From DATLLJ01 sp965229885 (GTDB lineage Bacteria; Acidobacteriota; Vicinamibacteria; Vicinamibacterales; CAVVIG01), in NCBI GenBank assembly GCA_965229885.1, contig CBDDJX010000001.1, positions 1-64,000 of the forward strand: DNA of 64,000 nt, in the 5' to 3' direction. Shown here piece after piece: positions 8,673 through 16,975 of the stretch (positions are counted from its first letter, which is position 1; each line of letters starts with the position of its first letter). The notes beneath the pieces were generated by a model. It was not told the DNA's origin. It saw only the letters and a program-made list of their open reading frames with translations, and did no database searches. Both the position numbers and the translations under genes were made by a program.

Positions 8673-9709
8673 CCGGCTCGCCTTCCCTCGATGCGTCGCC
8701 GATTCTCGACGTGGCTGACCTCCACGTCGAGTTCGACACCTACGGCGGGGTCGTCAAAGCGGTGCGCGGCGCAAGCTTCAGTGTCCATGCGGGGAAAACG
8801 CTAGCGATCGTCGGAGAGTCGGGCTGCGGCAAGTCGGTGTCCGTGCAGAGCATCTTGGGCCTGACGCCGATGCCGCCAGGCCGCATCACGAGCGGCACGG
8901 CGCTGCTCGACGGCGTGGACGTGATCCGGCAGAAGATCGTCAACGGTAAGGACATCCGCGGCAACCGTGTGGGGATGATCTTTCAGGACCCGATGAGCGC
9001 GCTCAACCCGACGATGAGGGTGGGCGATCAGATCGCGGAGACGCTACAGGTGCATCGCGGGTATTCCAAGCGGCAGGCCTTCGACCACGCCGTCGAAGTG
9101 CTGGCGCAGGCCAACATCCCGGAGGCGGAGAAGCGCGCCAGGCAGTATCCCTTCGTATTTTCCGGCGGCATGTTGCAGCGAGCCATGATCGCCATGGCCA
9201 TTGCGTGCGAGCCGGCCGTGCTCATCGCGGACGAGCCGACCACAGCGCTCGACGTCACGATCCAGGCGCAGATCCTGGACCTGCTCAAAGAACTGCAGGC
9301 CAAGAACGGCATGGCCATCGTGCTCATCACCCACGATCTCGGCGTGGTCGCGCGCATGGCCGATGACGTTTCGGTCATGTATGCCGGCGAGATCATCGAG
9401 AAAGGGAGCGTAGACGATGTGTTCTACCGAGCGGCACATCCCTACACGCTTGGGCTCAAGGGGGCGATGCCGAGCAGCACGACATCGAAAGCCGTGGGCC
9501 TGACGCCGATCGAAGGTACGCCGCCGGACCTATTCGCTCCGCCGGCGGGCTGCGGCTACTTCGCCCGTTGCCCGCACGCGATGCGTCTTTGTGGGCCCAC
9601 ACATCCGACTCGCTTCGACGTTGGGCCCCGGCACGACGCTATGTGCTGGCTGCACCACCCTGACGCACCGAACGCGGCGCCTGATCTCTACCGCCGAGGC
9701 CGCGCGTGA
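8669..9709 (+). CDS. oppD: peptide ABC transporter ATP-binding protein (OppD/DppD type)
   Basis: 346-residue cytoplasmic ATPase. Walker A is GESGCGKS (residues 49-56), the Q-loop is IFQDPMSALNP, the signature is FSGGM (a variant of LSGGM), Walker B is LIADEPTTALD and the H-loop is ITHD. The C-terminal oligopeptide-transporter domain carries the cysteines of the Fe-S-type motif found in OppD/DppD (CGYFARCPHAMRLC, then a further Cys in MCWLHH). The start ATG at 8669 overlaps the stop of the permease by four bases, indicating translational coupling. Confidence 0.92.
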   Translation: MTGSPSLDASPILDVADLHVEFDTYGGVVKAVRGASFSVHAGKTLAIVGESGCGKSVSVQSILGLTPMPPGRITSGTALLDGVDVIRQKIVNGKDIRGNRVGMIFQDPMSALNPTMRVGDQIAETLQVHRGYSKRQAFDHAVEVLAQANIPEAEKRARQYPFVFSGGMLQRAMIAMAIACEPAVLIADEPTTALDVTIQAQILDLLKELQAKNGMAIVLITHDLGVVARMADDVSVMYAGEIIEKGSVDDVFYRAAHPYTLGLKGAMPSSTTSKAVGLTPIEGTPPDLFAPPAGCGYFARCPHAMRLCGPTHPTRFDVGPRHDAMCWLHHPDAPNAAPDLYRRGRA

Positions 9710-10695
9710 TTCCGCTGATTGACGCCCGAGGCGTCACGAAGCACTTTCGAATTGCCCGCGGGCAGACCGTTCACGCCGTGGACGACGTGTCGCTGTCGAT
9801 CGCCGAAAAGGAGATCGTGGGCCTCGTGGGCGAGAGCGGGTCGGGCAAGTCCACTTTTGGCAAGACACTGGTGGGCCTGCACGCCAAAACGGCCGGCGAA
9901 GTGTACCTGGAAGGCGAAAAGCTACCGCAGCGCTACGAGCCTGCAGACTTCCAGCGTTACGCGCGCCGGATGCAGATGATCTTCCAGGATCCCTACTCGA
10001 GCCTGAACCCCAGGATGACGGTAGGAGAGATCATCGGCGAAGGCGTGCGGCTACAGGCTGGTACGAGCAGCACCGCGGTTCGCGACGAGGTGGACGGATG
10101 GCTCGAGCGCGTCGGCCTCGAGCGCGGATACGCCGCCCGCTATCCGCACGAGCTATCCGGCGGCCAACGGCAGCGGGTTGGGATCGCACGGGCGCTGATC
10201 CTGAAGCCGACGTTCGTCGTCTGCGACGAACCGATCTCGGCGCTCGATGTCTCGGTGCAGGCGCAGATCGTGCGTCTACTCGGCGAGCTCAAGGCCTCGC
10301 TGGGTCTGACGTTGCTATTCATCGCCCACGATCTCTCGATGGTGCGGTACCTGTCAGACCGCATGGCCGTCATGTACCTGGGCTCCCTTGTAGAGATCGG
10401 CCCGAGCGAAGAGGTGTACGCGAGGCCGCTGCACCCCTACACGCAGATGCTCGTCGCCTCGAATCCCGAGCCCGATCCGCGCTCGGAGCGCGACCGCGCC
10501 ACCATCCCGATTACCGGCGAGATTGCCTCGCCCATCAATATTGGCGCCGGCTGCCGCTTCGCCTCCCGGTGCCCGCAGGTCATGGACGTGTGCCGGAGCG
10601 TGACGCCGGAGTGGCGCGCCGCGGCCGACACCGGGCCCGATCGCTTCGTCGCCTGCCACCTGTACGAGCCGGCCGGCACCGCGACAAGACGTTAA
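9706..10695 (+). CDS. oppF: peptide ABC transporter ATP-binding protein (OppF/DppF type)
   Basis: 329-residue partner ATPase of the importer. Walker A is GESGSGKS (residues 42-49), Q-loop IFQDPYSSLNP, signature LSGGQRQR, Walker B VVCDEPISALD, H-loop IAHD. The OppF C-terminal domain holds GCRFASRCPQVMDVC. It starts with GTG in a GTGA overlap with the preceding stop, as the last gene of the operon. Family knowledge: OppD and OppF form the heterodimeric motor under the two permeases. Confidence 0.92.
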   Translation: MIPLIDARGVTKHFRIARGQTVHAVDDVSLSIAEKEIVGLVGESGSGKSTFGKTLVGLHAKTAGEVYLEGEKLPQRYEPADFQRYARRMQMIFQDPYSSLNPRMTVGEIIGEGVRLQAGTSSTAVRDEVDGWLERVGLERGYAARYPHELSGGQRQRVGIARALILKPTFVVCDEPISALDVSVQAQIVRLLGELKASLGLTLLFIAHDLSMVRYLSDRMAVMYLGSLVEIGPSEEVYARPLHPYTQMLVASNPEPDPRSERDRATIPITGEIASPINIGAGCRFASRCPQVMDVCRSVTPEWRAAADTGPDRFVACHLYEPAGTATRR

Positions 10696-10746
10696 CGCGA
10701 CATTCACAAGTGCGTCGTCGTAAGGTGCGATTAATGGGCCGAGCAC

Positions 10747-11817
10747 TCATGCGGCTTTTTGATGGTAGAAACTGAGGAGTCCGCCGAGACGCTGCCGCCG
10801 CTGAACGTCGGCGTCCTGGCGTACCGGAGGTGGCGCGCGTTGCAGGAGCTGGTCCTCGAGTCCCTGGTGGTTTCTCTCGCGATGGTAGTGCTCGACGTAC
10901 TCGTGGACGATGAGGCGTAAGTGACCCTCGCCGAGCGGCACGACGCGAGTGAGACACTCCTCTTTAATCGACCGCACGAACCGCTCGGCATAGGCGTTGA
11001 GATTCGGACTCTTGGGCGGCAGCCGAATCGGCTGGACGCCAGCGCTCGTGAGGATCTCAGCAAAGACACGCGTGAACAGGGGATCTCGATCGTGAATCAG
11101 CTGGCGCGCAGTCCGCAGGAAGCCGTCGATGCTGTCGGTCAGATTACGGGCCATCTGCTCCATCCACGTCCCGCACGGCTGCGGGTGAATTCCTGCGATG
11201 GTCACTCGACGAGTCTTCAGCTCGATCACGAAGAAGACGAGGCACCGCCTGAGACCCGCCAGTGTGAGCACCTCCACCGTGAACAGATCGCAGGCCGCCA
11301 GCCCCTCCCAATGCGCCTGCAAGAACGTCTTCCACGGCGTTCGTCGGGCCCGCTCGGGAGCCGGGTCGACCCCGTGGTCGCGCAGGATCCGCTTCACCGT
11401 GTTCCGGGCGATGTCGTGGCCGAGGTTGGCGAGTGCGCCGCGGATCCGCGTGTAGCCCCACGTCGGATTCTCGCCCGCCATCCACACCACGAGCTCGGCG
11501 ATCTCCCGAGGCGTCATCGGTCGGCCTCGACTTCTGCGGGGGCTCCCGTCGTACTTCCTGGCGATCAGTCGCCGGTACCAGCGAAGAATCGTGTCAGGCG
11601 TGACGATGCCGGCAACCTGCGTCAAGGCCCGCCGTCCGAGTTGCTGCCCTCGCACCGCGAGGCGACGGCGCTGCGCGTCGGTCAGGCGAAGCGGACGCGG
11701 GCCCAGGTGCTCCCGCAGGATCCGATTTTCCTCCCGGAGATACTCAATCAGATCTTCTTGGTGGCAGTTGACCCAGCCAGCGACGGTGAGCACGAGGAAT
11801 TGCAGAGCGTCGGGCAT
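10747..11817 (-). CDS. integrase-core transposase
   Basis: 356-residue DDE transposase with an N-terminal HTH/coiled region (LIEYLREENRILREHLG, then VTPDTILRWYRRLIARKYDG) and an rve integrase core. Catalytic residues are readable as LAACDLFTVEVL (Asp), LIHDRDPLFT (Asp) and NLNAYAERFVRSIKEECL (Glu). The C-terminus ends GGLLSFYHQKAA. The gene is uninterrupted. I could not define terminal inverted repeats by eye. A related, heavily deleted copy lies at 18725-19285. Confidence 0.82.
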   Translation of the reverse strand: MPDALQFLVLTVAGWVNCHQEDLIEYLREENRILREHLGPRPLRLTDAQRRRLAVRGQQLGRRALTQVAGIVTPDTILRWYRRLIARKYDGSPRRSRGRPMTPREIAELVVWMAGENPTWGYTRIRGALANLGHDIARNTVKRILRDHGVDPAPERARRTPWKTFLQAHWEGLAACDLFTVEVLTLAGLRRCLVFFVIELKTRRVTIAGIHPQPCGTWMEQMARNLTDSIDGFLRTARQLIHDRDPLFTRVFAEILTSAGVQPIRLPPKSPNLNAYAERFVRSIKEECLTRVVPLGEGHLRLIVHEYVEHYHRERNHQGLEDQLLQRAPPPVRQDADVQRRQRLGGLLSFYHQKAA

Positions 11818-11926
11818 GACGGAGGCTACTTGAGAACCGCCGCCAGACCGGCCTTGTTTCGGCGATTCGCTACCCTCGGCCGCTTTGTTGCACTATGCGG
11901 GAGGACGTAGTTCGGGTCAGCTAGCT

Positions 11927-11950
11927 TCTCGTCAACTCGACAGTGCCCCG
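11927..11950 (+). repeat. solo IS6-type right end
   Basis: Twenty-four bases match the right end of the IS6 element at 3808-4617 with one or two changes (CTCGACA instead of CTTGACA). No IS6 coding sequence adjoins it. It ends four bases before the start of the ICMT-like gene, the same geometry as upstream of oppA. Confidence 0.6.
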
Positions 11951-11953
11951 CTC

Positions 11954-12508
11954 ATGATTGGCATCTCCGTTTACATCCTCAGCTTCAGTGCGGCGCTTGG
12001 CATCGCTGGATTGTCGTTCTTCGCATTCGTTCGTCCTGGCGTCGAGTTCTGGCCACCGCCGAATGCTGAATGTTGGCAATATCGGACCTTCCGAACTTTG
12101 TTCCGGGTGTTTTTCGGAGGATTGCTCACCCTATCATTCCTGGATTTTGGCGGACCTAGATCATTCGCTTGGCAGTATGTCACCGGCATCCCTTTGGTGA
12201 TGGTGGGTTTCGGCTTTGCGCTTTACTGGACCGACTATCTCGATTGGCGCAATGCGTTCGGGGAAGCCCAGGGATTGAAGACTGAGGGCGTCTATCGGTG
12301 GAGCCGCAACCCGATTTATGTCGTTTCCATCATCGGCATGATCGGCTGGGGACTCATTGTCCAATCATCGCGGGTGAACTCGCTGCTGACCGCGTGGACG
12401 CTCCTCTACATCGGTGCGCCGTTTCTGGAAGAGCCGTGGCTGACAAAGAAGTACGGACGGGACTTCGAGGAATACAAGGCTCACGTTCCACGGTTTTTCC
12501 GTCTCTGA
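11954..12508 (+). CDS. ICMT/PEMT-type membrane methyltransferase
   Basis: 184-residue integral membrane protein with about five hydrophobic helices. The C-terminal half has the signature of isoprenylcysteine carboxyl methyltransferase/phospholipid methyltransferase relatives: TEGVYRWSRNPIYVVSIIG and, near the end, EEPWLTKKYGRDFEEYKAHVPRF. These enzymes use S-adenosylmethionine at the membrane interface; bacterial members often have unknown lipid or isoprenoid-like substrates. Start chosen at ATG 11954. An IS6-type end lies just upstream, so its own promoter may be missing. Substrate cannot be inferred. Confidence 0.8.
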   Translation: MIGISVYILSFSAALGIAGLSFFAFVRPGVEFWPPPNAECWQYRTFRTLFRVFFGGLLTLSFLDFGGPRSFAWQYVTGIPLVMVGFGFALYWTDYLDWRNAFGEAQGLKTEGVYRWSRNPIYVVSIIGMIGWGLIVQSSRVNSLLTAWTLLYIGAPFLEEPWLTKKYGRDFEEYKAHVPRFFRL

Positions 12509-12710
12509 GGACCGCGTAGTGTCCCATCGATCAGCCGAGCACCTTCCAAGTCGTGGCGACAGCTGCTTTCGCTACTTGATCGCTAGGAAGTACCGACCGA
12601 CACAACGCTGATTTCGGTGCAAAATCGGTCGGCCGATTAATGGAACACTACGGGCGGACACTGGCTCGAACGCGAAGATGGTATCGATGCGCACGCCCCT
12701 ACCAAGCACT

Positions 12711-12880
12711 CCCCTCTTGTAGTGGGTCACCGTGTAGCTGCGATTCCGCTCGAACGACGTGATCTCCATGGTCGCGTCGACGACGCGTGCGCGATCGTCA
12801 GCTACTTCGCGTTCGTCAACCGCATTGCCGACGGCTTGGGTGTGGCCCTGGAGGCCGAGCGATCCGTTACTCGTTCGTGA
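12711..12880 (+). pseudogene. C-terminal remnant of an AhpD/CMD-family peroxidase-related protein
   Basis: One frame reads LHGRVDDACAIVSYFAFVNR, then IADGLGVALEAE, and ends with TGA at 12878. This is the C-terminal helix pair of carboxymuconolactone decarboxylase/alkylhydroperoxidase-like proteins (pattern VxAYFxxVNRIADxLGV). The active-site CxxC and the whole N-terminus are absent upstream, so only a stub remains. It overlaps the 3' end of the convergent Dabb gene. Confidence 0.5.
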
Positions 12881-13256
12881 TCTGGGGAGAGATGCTGGCC
12901 TCGCGGATCTTCAGGAACGCTTCCGTCCACGCGTCGTGCGCCGGCGCCTTCGCGTACCGATCCGCGGCCGCCTGATCCTCGAACTCGATCACGAATGCGT
13001 CGTGATAGCCCTCAGGCTGCACGCGCAGGGCCTTGGTCCAGACGTTCTTCATACCGGGAATCTTCGCGGCCATCTCCTTCACCCCGTTGAGCGCCTGCTG
13101 CTTGTCGACGGCGGAGACGCCTTCCTTCCACTGGATGATCGAGACATGGATGATGGTCTTCGGCGCACCGAAAAGGTTCTGCGCTGCGAGCCACGTGGCC
13201 GACGCGCTGAGCGCCATCAACACCACGACGAAACCGACGCGAATCAATTGCTTCAT
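12867..13256 (-). CDS. secreted Dabb-domain (stress-responsive A/B barrel) protein
   Basis: 129 residues from the ATG at 13256, preceded by GAGGAGGGG as a good ribosome binding site. A signal peptide (MKQLIRVGFVVVLMALSASATWLAAQ) is followed by a Dabb domain: TIIHVSIIQWKEGVS, then MKNVWTKALRVQPEGYHDAFVIEF and DRYAKAPAHDAWTEAF. Dabb proteins are small dimeric alpha/beta barrels of mostly unknown function; the signal peptide places this one outside the cytoplasm. Neighbours are relics of other small oxidative-stress-type proteins. Confidence 0.82.
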   Translation of the reverse strand: MKQLIRVGFVVVLMALSASATWLAAQNLFGAPKTIIHVSIIQWKEGVSAVDKQQALNGVKEMAAKIPGMKNVWTKALRVQPEGYHDAFVIEFEDQAAADRYAKAPAHDAWTEAFLKIREASISPQITNE

Positions 13257-13364
13257 CAAAACCCCTCCTCAAGGAGTATATAGCCCCAAGCGTAAATTTC
13301 GCTATCGGTTCATCAGTCCACTTTCTGAATCGTACCGGGAATCCCGGAGGGTGAGTTAGTTGAG

Positions 13365-14262
13365 TCAGGCCACCTTAACCTGCTCATAGTAGTGCGCGTC
13401 GAATGCCGCAGGCGGCACGTAGCCGACGGGCTCGAGCAACCGGCGGTTGTTGAACCAATCCACCCACGCCAGCGTCGCGAATTCCACCCGCGCCAGATGC
13501 GGCCACGGACCTTGCCGTCGAATCACCTCCGTCTTGAGGAGCCCAATCACCGACTCGGCGAGGGCATTGTCATAGGAGTCGCCTCGGCTGCCGACCGACG
13601 GCGCGATGCCGGCGTCGGCGAGCCGGTCGGTGTACCGCATCGACAGATACTGCGTACCCCGGTCGCTGTGATGCACCAGACCGCTGACGCGATCCGCGCC
13701 ACGTTCGCATACCGCTTATTCGAGCGCATCGAGCACGAAGTCCGTCCGCAGCGACGCCGACACGCGCCCGCCGACGATGCGCCGCGAGAAGACAGCGATC
13801 ACGAACGCGACATACACGAAGCCTTTCCACGTGGCGACGTAGGGGAAGTCGGAGACCCAGAGGCTGGTTGGGCCGCGGCGCGGTGAACTGGCGGTCGACC
13901 AAAGCCGGGGGACGCACGCCGGCGGTCGCAGCGGCGGGCGTCGTGACCCATGCGCGGCCGCGGACCGCGCCGGCCAAGCCCATCGCCCCCATCAGCCGCT
14001 CGACCATACAGCGCGCGACGTCGACGTCTTCGCGGCCGAGCTGCTGCCAGACCTTCCGCGGTCCGTATGCCTGCCAATTCGCGTCCCAGACCCGCTGGAT
14101 GGCGATCCGCAAGTCGTCGTCGCGCTTGGCGCGCGCCGGCCGCGGCGGCGGGTTCACCTGCCGGGCGTGGTGCAGAAAATACGTCGAGGGGGCGATCGGC
14201 AACACCGCGCAGATCGGCTCAACCCCCTACGTGGCCCGGTGGTCATCCACAAACTGGACCAT
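13365..14262 (-). pseudogene. IS3 orfB transposase, copy 1, disrupted
   Basis: Integrase-core half of an IS3 transposase. The frame starts at the ATG overlapping the orfA stop and shows VLPIAPSTYFLHHARQ, YGPRKVWQQL and, after a frame change, HHSDRGTQYLS, YDNALAESVIGLLKTEV and WVDWFNNRRLLEP. Three lesions: an in-frame TAG at codon 12 (where YGVEPIC-type sequence normally has Tyr), a one-base insertion at the NQLWVSDF position (extra C), and an in-frame TAA after LDALE. The TAG and TAA occur in all four copies; the insertion occurs in copies 1-3. The protein cannot be made without recoding. Confidence 0.85.
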
Positions 14263-14591
14263 TACTTCACTCGGCGGTCGCGCGCCGCCTGGGCAAAATA
14301 TGCGGAGGCCTTCCGCAAGATCTCATTCGCGCGTCTCAATTCGCGATTGTCGCGTTCCCGTTCCTTCAGGCGCTGGCGCTCGTCGGTCGTCAGGCCGCCC
14401 CGCTGGCCCGTCTCGCGTTCGGCCTGGCGCACCCAATTCCGCAGCGTCTCACCGGTGCAGCCGAACTTGCTCGCGATCGCCGTGATCGCGGCCCACTGCG
14501 ACGGATGCTCGGGACCATGCGCGCGGACCATCCGAATGGCCCGCTCTCGTGCCTCAGCTGAATACTTCCTCGGTCGTGCCATGGGCTCCAT
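14262..14591 (-). CDS. IS3 orfA (HTH protein), copy 1
   Basis: 109-residue orfA protein, intact. Helix-turn-helix of the IS3 type (SQWAAITAIASKFGCTGETLRNW) followed by a leucine-zipper-like region (LKERERDNRELRRANEILRKASAYFA). The start at ATG 14591 is preceded by GAGAGG. In functional IS3 elements a programmed -1 frameshift fuses it to orfB; here orfB is disrupted. Confidence 0.85.
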   Translation of the reverse strand: MEPMARPRKYSAEARERAIRMVRAHGPEHPSQWAAITAIASKFGCTGETLRNWVRQAERETGQRGGLTTDERQRLKERERDNRELRRANEILRKASAYFAQAARDRRVK

Positions 14592-14633
14592 CCTCTCAAG
14601 CAATGAGCCCTCCGACGAACCCGGTACGATTCA

Positions 14634-14813
14634 CTCGGGCTCGTGTCGCTATTGCGCGGACTCGATGACGACAAGGACATCACCGTGATTTTCGGCGTGG
14701 GCGACGTCAACAAGGCTAAGGCTCTTCTCTCGTCCGACGACCTCAAGCAGGCGATGAAGGACGCTGGCGTGGTGGCGTCGTCGCTGAATATCTACTTCGG
14801 TCGGTCGGCCTGA
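14634..14813 (+). pseudogene. 3' remnant of a small DUF3764-like gene cut by IS3 copy 1
   Basis: The open frame running out of the IS3 end encodes ITVIFGVGDVNKAKALLSS, DDLKQAMKDAGVV and LNIYFGRSA before TGA at 14811. The pattern (VIF..D..KAK.LL.S.DLK.AM..AGV) is that of short DUF3764-type proteins. The 5' part is missing and is not found on the other side of the IS, so the insertion was accompanied by a deletion. Confidence 0.55.
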
Positions 14814-14840
14814 TGTTTTCAAACTGAGACACTACCAGCT

Positions 14841-14971
14841 GGCACCTCAACTTGACTGTGCCCTCCTTATGGTTCGAGCACCAGGCGCAGGCTACGCGAC
14901 TTCTGGCTTGCCACATAGATTCACCAACGCCCATCGCCGTCACCTACGAGACGATTCGGCAGTGGTGTCAG
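14841..14971. repeat. IS6 element scars
   Basis: 14841-14863 is an IS6-type left end in inverted orientation (its reverse complement contains GTCAAGTTGAGG). 14939-14971 is a short internal IS6 fragment almost identical to positions 3989-4018 of the intact transposase (CCTACGAGACGATTCGGCAG). Nothing between them is IS6-like. The remaining bases up to 15021 show no gene. Confidence 0.55.
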
Positions 14972-15021
14972 GGTACAATGTCTCCCAGACCCATATGCGA
15001 CAAGCCTGGGAGGCACCTACC

Positions 15022-15465
15022 ATGAAGCTGTTCATCTCCGTAGCCGCCGTGCTGGCTGTACTTCTCGCGCGCAACCTCGCTCCAGCCCAGAGTCCGACCG
15101 CCATGACCGTGGTCCGCGACCCCGGCTGCGGCTGCTGCATGAATTGGGTCACGCATCTGCGGCGCGCGGGCTTCACGGTGACCGTCACCGAGTCGGCGAG
15201 CCGGCTGCGCGATACGAGGGTCCCCGCGGAAGCGCGGTCGTGCCACACCGGCTCGATCGGGGGCTATCTCATCGAAGGGCACGTCCCCGCCGCCGACATC
15301 AAGAAGCTGCTGATCGAGCAGCCGGCGATCGCGGGGCTCGCGGTGCCGGGCATGCCCGTGGGCTCGCCGGGGATGGAGCAGGGCGGTCGTACCGTTCCCT
15401 ACTCCGTGATGGCGTTCGACAAGGCCGGCAAGATGACGGTCCACTCTTCGCACGGGGGACGATAG
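15022..15465 (+). CDS. DUF411 metal-binding protein
   Basis: 147 residues. A signal peptide (MKLFISVAAVLAVLLARNLAPA) is followed by the DUF411 domain with its cysteine motif CGCC at residues 36-39 (RDPGCGCCMNWVTHLRRAGF), a second Cys in RSCHTGSIGGYLIEGHVPAADI, and the conserved GLAVPGMPVGSPGME segment. DUF411 proteins are periplasmic and are often found with copper resistance genes; no other copper gene is adjacent here. The start at ATG 15022 has GGGAGG upstream. The gene looks intact. Confidence 0.88.
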   Translation: MKLFISVAAVLAVLLARNLAPAQSPTAMTVVRDPGCGCCMNWVTHLRRAGFTVTVTESASRLRDTRVPAEARSCHTGSIGGYLIEGHVPAADIKKLLIEQPAIAGLAVPGMPVGSPGMEQGGRTVPYSVMAFDKAGKMTVHSSHGGR

Positions 15466-15484
15466 CCGACATTAGGACGGGGGT

Positions 15485-15650
15485 GGTGCTTGCGCCACTA
15501 AGTGTTGGTAGCGCGACGTTAAGACGTTGACGGTGCAGTAAATTACAGCCAAATGGCGCTTGTGACCTGTGTTGTGTACCGAATGTGGCGCAAGCGCATT
15601 TCTTGCAAGGGGATACGTTCACATCACCAACAGTTGACGGCGCAAGCACC
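15485..15650. mobile_element. MITE-like element with IS1-type ends, 166 bp
   Basis: Non-coding element with inverted ends GGTGCTTGCGCCACTAAGTG (left, from 15485) and, read inward from 15650, GGTGCTTGCGCCGTCAACTG; both continue TTGGT. The first 12 bases are identical to the right end of the IS1-like element at 1780-2979, so this may be a deletion derivative mobilised in trans. The interior has no open frame of interest. Flanking bases do not show a clear target duplication. The rest of the gap up to 15874 holds nothing I can name. Confidence 0.6.
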
Positions 15651-15874
15651 CCGTTTGGTGCCAAATCGGTGTTCATCTAAGCTAGAATACCTGCCGAGCC
15701 TCGGCCGTTCCGCTTCACCATCGCCGCCGACCTGGGCTACGCTGCTGCTCTTTTGATCGATCGCCTTCCCTTGAGCCAGATTGTGACCAAACACCATATA
15801 CGCTTTCCCTCGACCAACACACAGGACCTCGCGCAGGACGAGGCCTACTTCACGGTTGTCGACCCCCGAACGGC

Positions 15875-16552
15875 GTGGAGACCGAATTGCGCTTCCACGA
15901 CTACGACGCGCTCTACAACCGACCAGGGCTGTACGAGCAGCTGTTCTACGATCGGCTGAAATGCGTTTCGCCGAGAAAGGTCGTCGAGATTCTGCGCTAT
16001 GCGATGAGCGGTGAGCCAGGGCTGTTCAACGAATTGCGCGTGCTCGATCTCGGCGCCGGCAACGGCATGGTTGGCGAGGAGCTACAGAAGCAGGGCGTCG
16101 CACGCATGGTCGGCGTGGACATCTCGGCCGCCGCCGCCATAGCGGTGGAGCGCGATCGGCCCGGGACGTACGACCAGTACTGCGCGTTGGATATGTCGGG
16201 CATGACCCCCACTCAGCGCGATGAACTCGTGGCCTGGCGCTTCAACTGCCTGATCTCGGTGGCTGCGCTCGGCTTCGGCGACATCCCCGTACGCGTGTTC
16301 GCCGAGGCGTTCAACCTCATCGAGGACGGTGGCTGGGTCGTGTTCAACATCAAAGAGACCTTCCTTGACAACCGCGACGCGAGCGGGTTCTCGGTCTTCA
16401 TCAAGAACCTGATCTTGAGCGAGTACCTCGACATCTATCACATGGAGCGCTACCGACATCGCCTGTCGATCAACGGCCGGCCGCTTTATTACTTCGGCGT
16501 CGCCTGCCGCAAGACCGGCGCGATTCCAGCGTCGATGGTGAACGCGCGCTAG
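15875..16552 (+). CDS. class I SAM-dependent methyltransferase
   Basis: 225 residues, GTG start. Motif I is LDLGAGNGMVGEEL (about residues 57-70), the acidic end of the second strand is GVDIS, and a Rossmann-like order follows (CALDMSGM, FNCLISVAALGFGDIP). The central part ILRYAMSGEPGLFNELRVLDLGAG and the C-terminal YRHRLSINGRPLYYFGVACRK are shared by uncharacterised bacterial methyltransferases. No substrate can be assigned. It stands alone, with an IS6 relic on the right. Confidence 0.78.
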   Translation: METELRFHDYDALYNRPGLYEQLFYDRLKCVSPRKVVEILRYAMSGEPGLFNELRVLDLGAGNGMVGEELQKQGVARMVGVDISAAAAIAVERDRPGTYDQYCALDMSGMTPTQRDELVAWRFNCLISVAALGFGDIPVRVFAEAFNLIEDGGWVVFNIKETFLDNRDASGFSVFIKNLILSEYLDIYHMERYRHRLSINGRPLYYFGVACRKTGAIPASMVNAR

Positions 16553-16580
16553 CGCAGGTGCGCGCCCGATCAGCGGTACA

Positions 16581-16936
16581 GGCCCTGTCAAGTTGACGAG
16601 AAGAGGGCGTGACACTCTCTCGATGGCTCGGTTTCTATCATCGTTCAGCAGACACACGTCACCGCATCCCAAACGTTGAACGACGCGGTCTCAGTAATCG
16701 ATAGTGACCAGCTCGGAGCAAGTGGTGCCCCATACGGAAGAGGTTCTGGACGAGCCCGTGCACCGACAAGAACCGTTGCGCGTGTCCGACCGACTTGAAC
16801 CGTCGCATCTGGCCCTCGCGCTGGCGGGTCGACTGGTGCGACACCTCCGCTCGATTGGTCTCGTACTGCCGAGTACTGTGCACTACGGACGGCATCACGG
16901 TGCGGTGTGCCGCCCCGTAACTGAGGAGCTTGTCTG
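16581..16936 (-). pseudogene. 3' half of an IS6 transposase, cut by IS3 copy 2
   Basis: Minus-strand sequence nearly identical to the second half of the IS6 element at 3808, from its right end (16581) to the codons just after the second catalytic Asp (GACAAGCTCCTC). It retains NRAEVSHQSTRQREGQMRRF and the C-terminus, with a changed reading frame at the very end. The 5' half is not present beyond IS3 copy 2. Confidence 0.85.
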
Positions 16937-16975
16937 TGAATCGTACCGGGAATCCCGGAGGGTGAGTTAGTTGAG

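Larger units (their letters stand above)
13326..14633 (-). mobile_element. IS3-family element, copy 1
   Basis: 1308-bp element bounded by TGAATCGTACCGGG at both ends (inverted). It is nearly identical to copies at 16937-18244, 21455-22763 and (inverted) 51378-52686. The orfA-proximal end is on the right. Three-base flanks are TTC and CTC, so no clean target duplication. The right flank is the truncated gene at 14634. Confidence 0.9.
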
